A stretch of DNA of 64,000 bases from Mastigias papua. Lineage: Eukaryota > Cnidaria > Scyphozoa > Rhizostomeae > Mastigiidae. The stretch covers positions 9,582,229-9,646,228 of the forward strand of contig OZ025282.1 in assembly GCA_964019165.1 (NCBI GenBank), in the 5' to 3' direction. Position 1 is the stretch's first letter, and the number at the start of each line of letters is the position of its first letter. Positions 59,224 to 64,000 of the stretch are shown here, piece by piece. The notes under the pieces are model-generated. The model was given only the letters and a program-made list of their open reading frames with translations, did not search any database and was not told the origin of the DNA. The position numbers and the translations under genes are program-made.

Positions 59224-61583
59224 TTATGTGCATAATCTGCAAATGCGCTGTGAAATAATGCAAACAGAACGATACTAACCAAGATGACTGCATTTCATGG
59301 CGCGGTATACGCTTTTCAAAGACAAACAATTAAGGATCATTCATGTGTAGTAAAATATTTCATAAATTTGAATGTTGCCAAATATTTTGTCATGACTTCT
59401 CTATTCTGCTGGGACAATTGGAAAGCAGTTGATATACTTAACTGAATTGTATGCCAGGGTAAATATTTTTAAAATATAAAATAAAATATAATATTCTAAA
59501 TATTGCAAATTATCTGCAAGAATTTGGTCGGTGCTAATGTTCAAGAATATCGTTTTTCATTACCACTAGCTATTGTAATCAAGGGTCAAACTTGAAATTT
59601 TTTCCAATAGGGGAAGTGAAACTTAAATGCCCGGCGAGAGGGCATGGACTGCTCGATGAAAAGGCATGTCATTTCTGAAAAAACGGAAGCTGAGTCAAAA
59701 AGATGGTAAGAAAACTATAAAACTCTAAATTCCGTTCAGTTTCCATAAACTTTATAATATACTGGTGGAAAACAGCAGCAATTACAGAGCGACACAAAAG
59801 AAATTATCCACAATTTCATCGAAGCTGCCAAGAATATTGCCTGACACAGGAACGGATCCAGCCCAAAACTTGACTGACTTCCAAAGGCTTGGAAGCCTGG
59901 GGCAAAGTGTCTAAGAAACAAATTGATAATATCCCGCTCTTTTATAAAGCAGGCAATCTCTCCTTCTTCAAAATCGCTGATACAAGCTAAGCGGGAATCT
60001 AATGGTATCCTCTCCTTGAAATAATAAGACATTTACTATCTGTTTAAGGTAGGGTTATGATAGGGTGCCATAAATTCATTGTTGAAGAATTTGGAACAGG
60101 CATTTAAGTGCAAAAACAGTTAAATTCAAGGCCTTGGAAGCACTTGGAAATCCATTGAAATAGTGCAGTATACGCACAGAATAGTTAAAGCAGACATTCT
60201 TACAATCAGAACAAAGGGAAGTCATACGTATTTCTGGAAAATTATTCTATTTTCTATCCTTGAAGACAATCATTCATATAGTTGGAATTTTTGCTTCAGA
60301 TACAGGTTTCCCTGACAGCGCTCCACAAGGCTTGTAGAGTTTTTCAATGAGTAGGCGAGAGAACAAAAAGGAACAGAGAAACAACAGTGCCTTTCATAGC
60401 CAATGAACTACAACACAGGATATATCTAGCTAGCTTTGACTTGGACAGAATGAAATATCCTTTCTTGCAAAAGCTGACTGAGTTCCAAGCGGCGAGGAAC
60501 TAGCTCTGAATACACCACTGCGACAAAATCCAGTTTTTGATCATTCGCGGATGCTGTACCTGCTATAGCGTCTCAATACTTCTCCGAGAAGGCAATCGTT
60601 CTAAGTATTATCAACTAGCAACAATAAGTATACTACAACTGTTCCAAAACAAGAAACCCTAATCTTTGATTATAACTTTGTACTCGCAAAACTATTGACT
60701 ATATCGTTGAATATTATTTTGCCACTGACTATACACGTGCTTTCAGTAATAAGAATAAACTTTCAAGTATTTCTACTAATATTTCAAGAAGCTTGTCAAA
60801 GGAACCTGCTGTTTTTAAAGCTTGACAGATTCACAGTTACATACGTTACATTCAGGTAGCCCACAACCAATAACAAAAGCCAAGTCCAACAACAAAAGTA
60901 GAATTTTAATCATCTAGCCACACAAACTTCAGTCGAATATCCTTAATGGGCTATTTTCCTCGGATAGAACATTACTTTCTAGTTATTGTTATTTATATTT
61001 GCCCGTAAAATCTGTGTGATTGTGTGAATCCGCACTTATGGCACGAATTGTTAGCATACTGACAATGCAACAAAATGCATAAGATATTAGCTCGATGACA
61101 AGCCTTGAAAAAGTCTCAGAGAACTGCAAAAATACCTTCACTATATGTCTACAAGCTATACTGGCTTTCTAGCAGTGATCACCAAATAAATGTAAGGTAA
61201 TAGCAAAAGAATTTACTTAATAAAATGAGGTACCTAACTAATTAGGAAAGAGAATAACAGTAGACTTGTCACCAAGGAAAAGAGCTTATAAAAGAAAACA
61301 ATTAAATGTTGGGAGAAGGCTGGGTATTGATTTAGTCAAAGAATAACGCTTGTAGGGAGCTATATTGTATGAATGAATAAAAGTAAGCTCTTTCTTCTGG
61401 AGCAAATAATTTGGCCTACTTTGGAGATTGTGAAGCAAATGCAGAATCATATATCTAAGCCTAATTCAAAACCAAGGTCTCATTGCAAAACTGAGGTATA
61501 GTTCAGAAATCTAACCTATTGACCGATACAAAGGAATGAAAATTCATAAAAGAGTTACAATGATAAAATGCATTAGCTCTCAC
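59224..61583. other. No clear gene; possible 3' part of the neighbouring minus-strand gene
   Basis: The gene at 61584-63939 must continue or end here because its last visible exon closes with a phase-2 donor. I did not find a convincing next exon. A minus-strand frame reading RLLIEKLYKPCGALSGK to a stop (60340-60280) is a weak candidate. Confidence 0.4.
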
Positions 61584-63266
61584 CTTGGAAGTACCTTGGA
61601 ACTTCCTAACATTGGTGGAAATGTTTGCTGCTTGTTTTGACCTACGTACAGAGCCATCGACCTGTGTTTGAAATATCGAGATTGTCACAAGTAATGGTAG
61701 AAATGAAGGGATATAGCTGCATAGGCGTAGCCTTAGATCTATGGATTATAACTATACGGCGGGAGCTACTAACTGTCTGCCGGAATGAAAAGAAGATCGG
61801 CCAAAATGGATGACGGTTCCCATATCGATTGCTATCCGCCTGTACTGCGCTGCAGCTATTTTCCGTAAAACTATTGTACTATCAGAAAAAAATTCCAGAA
61901 TGAAATGTACTTCTGCCTAATTATTCTGTATTTTTTTGGGGGAGGGGGCTGCAAAACTTATGCCTGAACATATAAGCAACTACTGAAATGCATCTGAATT
62001 TGAAGAGCTAATGCTAATTAAGTGCATCATAATTCTCTAAGGTTCACAAACAAAACCTTTCAGGCTATAGCAGTTTGCAATAAAATAATAAATTATTCCA
62101 CACGAGTACCTTGAAAGAATATCTTATAGCCACTTACTGCAAGTAATTCGTCTTAGCTAATTTTGCTTCCCTTTTTCTCTCTTGCATCAAGTCTTGATAC
62201 GTAGGAAAAGGAGGTCTAATTTTCAATTAAGGAGTAAAAAAAGAGTCAAAGCAACTCACAAACAACATCCATTAAATGACCGCTAATACTCTAAGTAGGA
62301 ACTAGAAACTAGACTGCTCGCTGTAAGTAGCGAGCTACAATTGTAGAGCCTTAAAAATTTCCTCTAGAAAACGGGCACTTATTTTAGCAAAAAAAGAATT
62401 TCTCTGATCCACAATACTTCAAATCCTGAAATACAAAAGTCATATAGCAAGACAATTCTGCCATAGCTGTAGTTCCAATGTTGGCTACTACATATGGGCT
62501 TCAATGACACTGTCTACAAGTAAGCATAGGTGCTTTGCAGCTTGAATATAAAACTATCAATACTCTGTGCAAAAGGATACGGGTATTTTTCAACTTCTGT
62601 TCGGGTTACCAGCTTCTTTAATTTTGCTGGTTCTTCAATCTGTAATCTATTTGCTGAGAGAAAATGAGCTATCAAAGGGCTTTTTCCATGCAGATTGAAA
62701 GCGAACCTCTGGAACTGCGGACCAGGACCAGCCTGGTGTGACTGTGAACAAAGTATAAGAATTTAAATGAAAACAAGAACGGCTGACTTGATGGCTAGAG
62801 AATCTATCAGATAAATTGCCAGAAAGATTATGCCAAAGAACAGATATTTGTTCTGACTGCAAATGCCTTGCGAGACACCATATATCAAAACTACTCCACC
62901 TTGTAAGGGATAAAGTTATGCAGTTTTGCGGAATATCCTTCACTGCTTTCAGACATATCCGTAGAACAGCACTGGCTATCTTCAAAGACATAGATGTTGC
63001 AGTAAACGCTAAGAATATTCAAAAGCTTTGGCATAGTAAATACTCACCTCCTTAACATGTTTTTTCAACTTCGATTGAGATGAATGATATGTCACGTGTC
63101 CTTCCGTGTCTTGCTTTGGTGTATCCAGTTCAAGAAACATGCTCTGATTGAATGACAAGCTTGCTGGAAACAAAACGCCTGCGATTCAGCGTTGATATCC
63201 AAATATATGCTAACAAATATACATATACGCATACGCATACATATACATATACATATACGCATACGC

Positions 63267-63355
<89 letters not shown>

Positions 63356-63939
63356 CATATACATATACACATATACATATACATATAAATATACATATAC
63401 ATATAAATATACATATACATAAAGAAATGAACACATATTTGCTTGGTAGTACGCCTTTGTAAAAATTAAGTCTTGTTCAGAAATTCGTATATAATAAACA
63501 AAATATAATCAATAAGCTACTTACTTGATACGTATATAATAAATAAGCTCCATATTCTCATCAGTGGGATAACGGGTAAAGGAAATGAAATTGGCTTTTA
63601 CGTTTAATCGAAACATCTATAGTAGACAAAACTTTATGGCTCAAGCTATAGGGTACACTTGCTAGCAAACTGAGACAGGGTGTGCAATGCAAAGTGCATT
63701 AGATGGACAAATGCCTTAAGATCTGAAGAAAATCTTCATTAATTGTAGTTCCACGTCCCTGTGTATTTGGCAAACACGTGAAAGGCAATCATGTAATAGT
63801 GGTGGAAATAACTCAACAAGAATTGGAGTTGGCGTACATTTTAGCTGCTGAGTCCTATCCTCTTGAAGCGACTTCATTTGTGCTCCTTCTAACAAATTTA
63901 GATTCCATAATTTCGATGCTCCAGGAGGAGGTCTGATTC
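61584..63939 (-). CDS. Multi-exon gene, 5' and 3' incomplete; possibly FAM227-like
   Basis: Exons 5' to 3': 63939 to 63838 or 63778, 63163-63048, 62741-62518, 62215-62138, 61661-61584. The last four have GT-AG borders and strictly matching phases (0, 2, 2 between them). Segments read [20 protein letters not shown], then [20 protein letters not shown], then [20 protein letters not shown] with [11 protein letters not shown], then [20 protein letters not shown], then [12 protein letters not shown]. The GIxPPPxxxxxWN and FNLxGxSPLIxHxL blocks recall the part of FAM227 proteins that follows the FWWh region. FAM227 proteins are poorly characterised and, as I recall, associated with testis and ciliated tissue. 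This is memory-based resemblance, not an alignment. The coding nature is well supported; the name is not. The donor of the first exon is weak at both candidate sites, so an exon may be missing between 63170 and 63780. The gene continues beyond 64000. Confidence 0.7.
61795..61958 (+). repeat. Dispersed repeat copy B
   Basis: It matches copy A (6008-6178) in order: CAGCTATTTTC, AAAACTATTGT, GAATGAAAT, CTCTGC-like, then a T-run and GGGGGAGGGGGCTGC. It sits in an intron of the last gene. An upstream CATAGGCGTA (61719-61728) is the reverse of the CTACGCCTAT end of copy A and may be the left end. Confidence 0.55.
63213..63422. repeat. (ATATAC)n microsatellite
   Basis: About 210 bp of CATATA hexamers with CATACG, CACATA and AAATAT variants at the ends. 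Frames here are repeat artefacts. It lies in the intron between the first two visible exons of the last gene. Confidence 0.96.
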
Positions 63940-64000
63940 CTGAAAAGGATTGATAATATCTCAAATCTCAAATCTATCAAAATGATGCAATGCAATACAC

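Noticed and set aside
59736..60032. 98-codon minus-strand frame downstream of the FAM227-like exons
   Set aside because: I could not link it by phase to the exon at 61584 and its sequence shows no family pattern.
63092..63436. Ile-Cys, Tyr-Val and Tyr-Thr frames on both strands
   Set aside because: They are translations of the CATATA microsatellite; only the exon at 63048-63163 in another frame is kept.

Overview
The window is animal (metazoan) nuclear DNA. It is AT-rich, its genes are split by GT-AG introns, and it carries a centriole gene, two-pore potassium channels, a TMEM45-type membrane protein and decayed invertebrate-type transposons. My best guess is a marine invertebrate, perhaps a cnidarian. 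That guess rests only on general impression (transposon mix, gene content), not on a species-specific marker.

Layout. (1) 150-15187, minus strand: a 16-exon CEP120 gene. I rebuilt it exon by exon; all intron phases agree and the sum is 2706 nt (901 codons plus stop). Its introns hold a LINE fragment, a CA microsatellite and a dispersed repeat. (2) 17617-20575 and 26684-35990, plus strand: two tandem paralogous K2P potassium-channel genes of two coding exons each (276 and 304 residues). In both, a phase-1 intron splits the first glycine codon of the GYG filter of pore 1. CEP120 and the first K2P gene are divergent, with 2.4 kb between start codons. (3) 20960-24500, between the channels: a dead non-LTR retrotransposon broken by a 109-bp insertion with TTAGG repeats and by a 1.08-kb PIF/Harbinger-like element that carries a MADF (Myb/SANT-like) reading frame. 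(4) 25080-25628, minus strand: two phase-compatible exons of a gene I cannot name. (5) 27-51 kb: the long intron of the second K2P gene and then gene-poor DNA with a 390-bp MITE, a LINE tail, a hAT-like remnant and an 81-bp tandem repeat. (6) 51625-52566, minus strand: an intronless TMEM45/DUF716 gene. (7) 61584 to beyond 64000, minus strand: at least five phase-consistent exons of another gene, possibly FAM227-like.

Functional links. CEP120 acts in centriole and cilium assembly; the last gene would also be a cilium/testis-associated type if the FAM227 guess holds. The two K2P genes look like a local duplication of a leak channel. Nothing suggests that these genes form an operon-like unit. 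The most unusual parts are the nested transposon locus, the unidentified OB-fold-like exon pair, and the second channel's altered filter flank (GYGV) with a 33-bp hairpin just upstream of its start.
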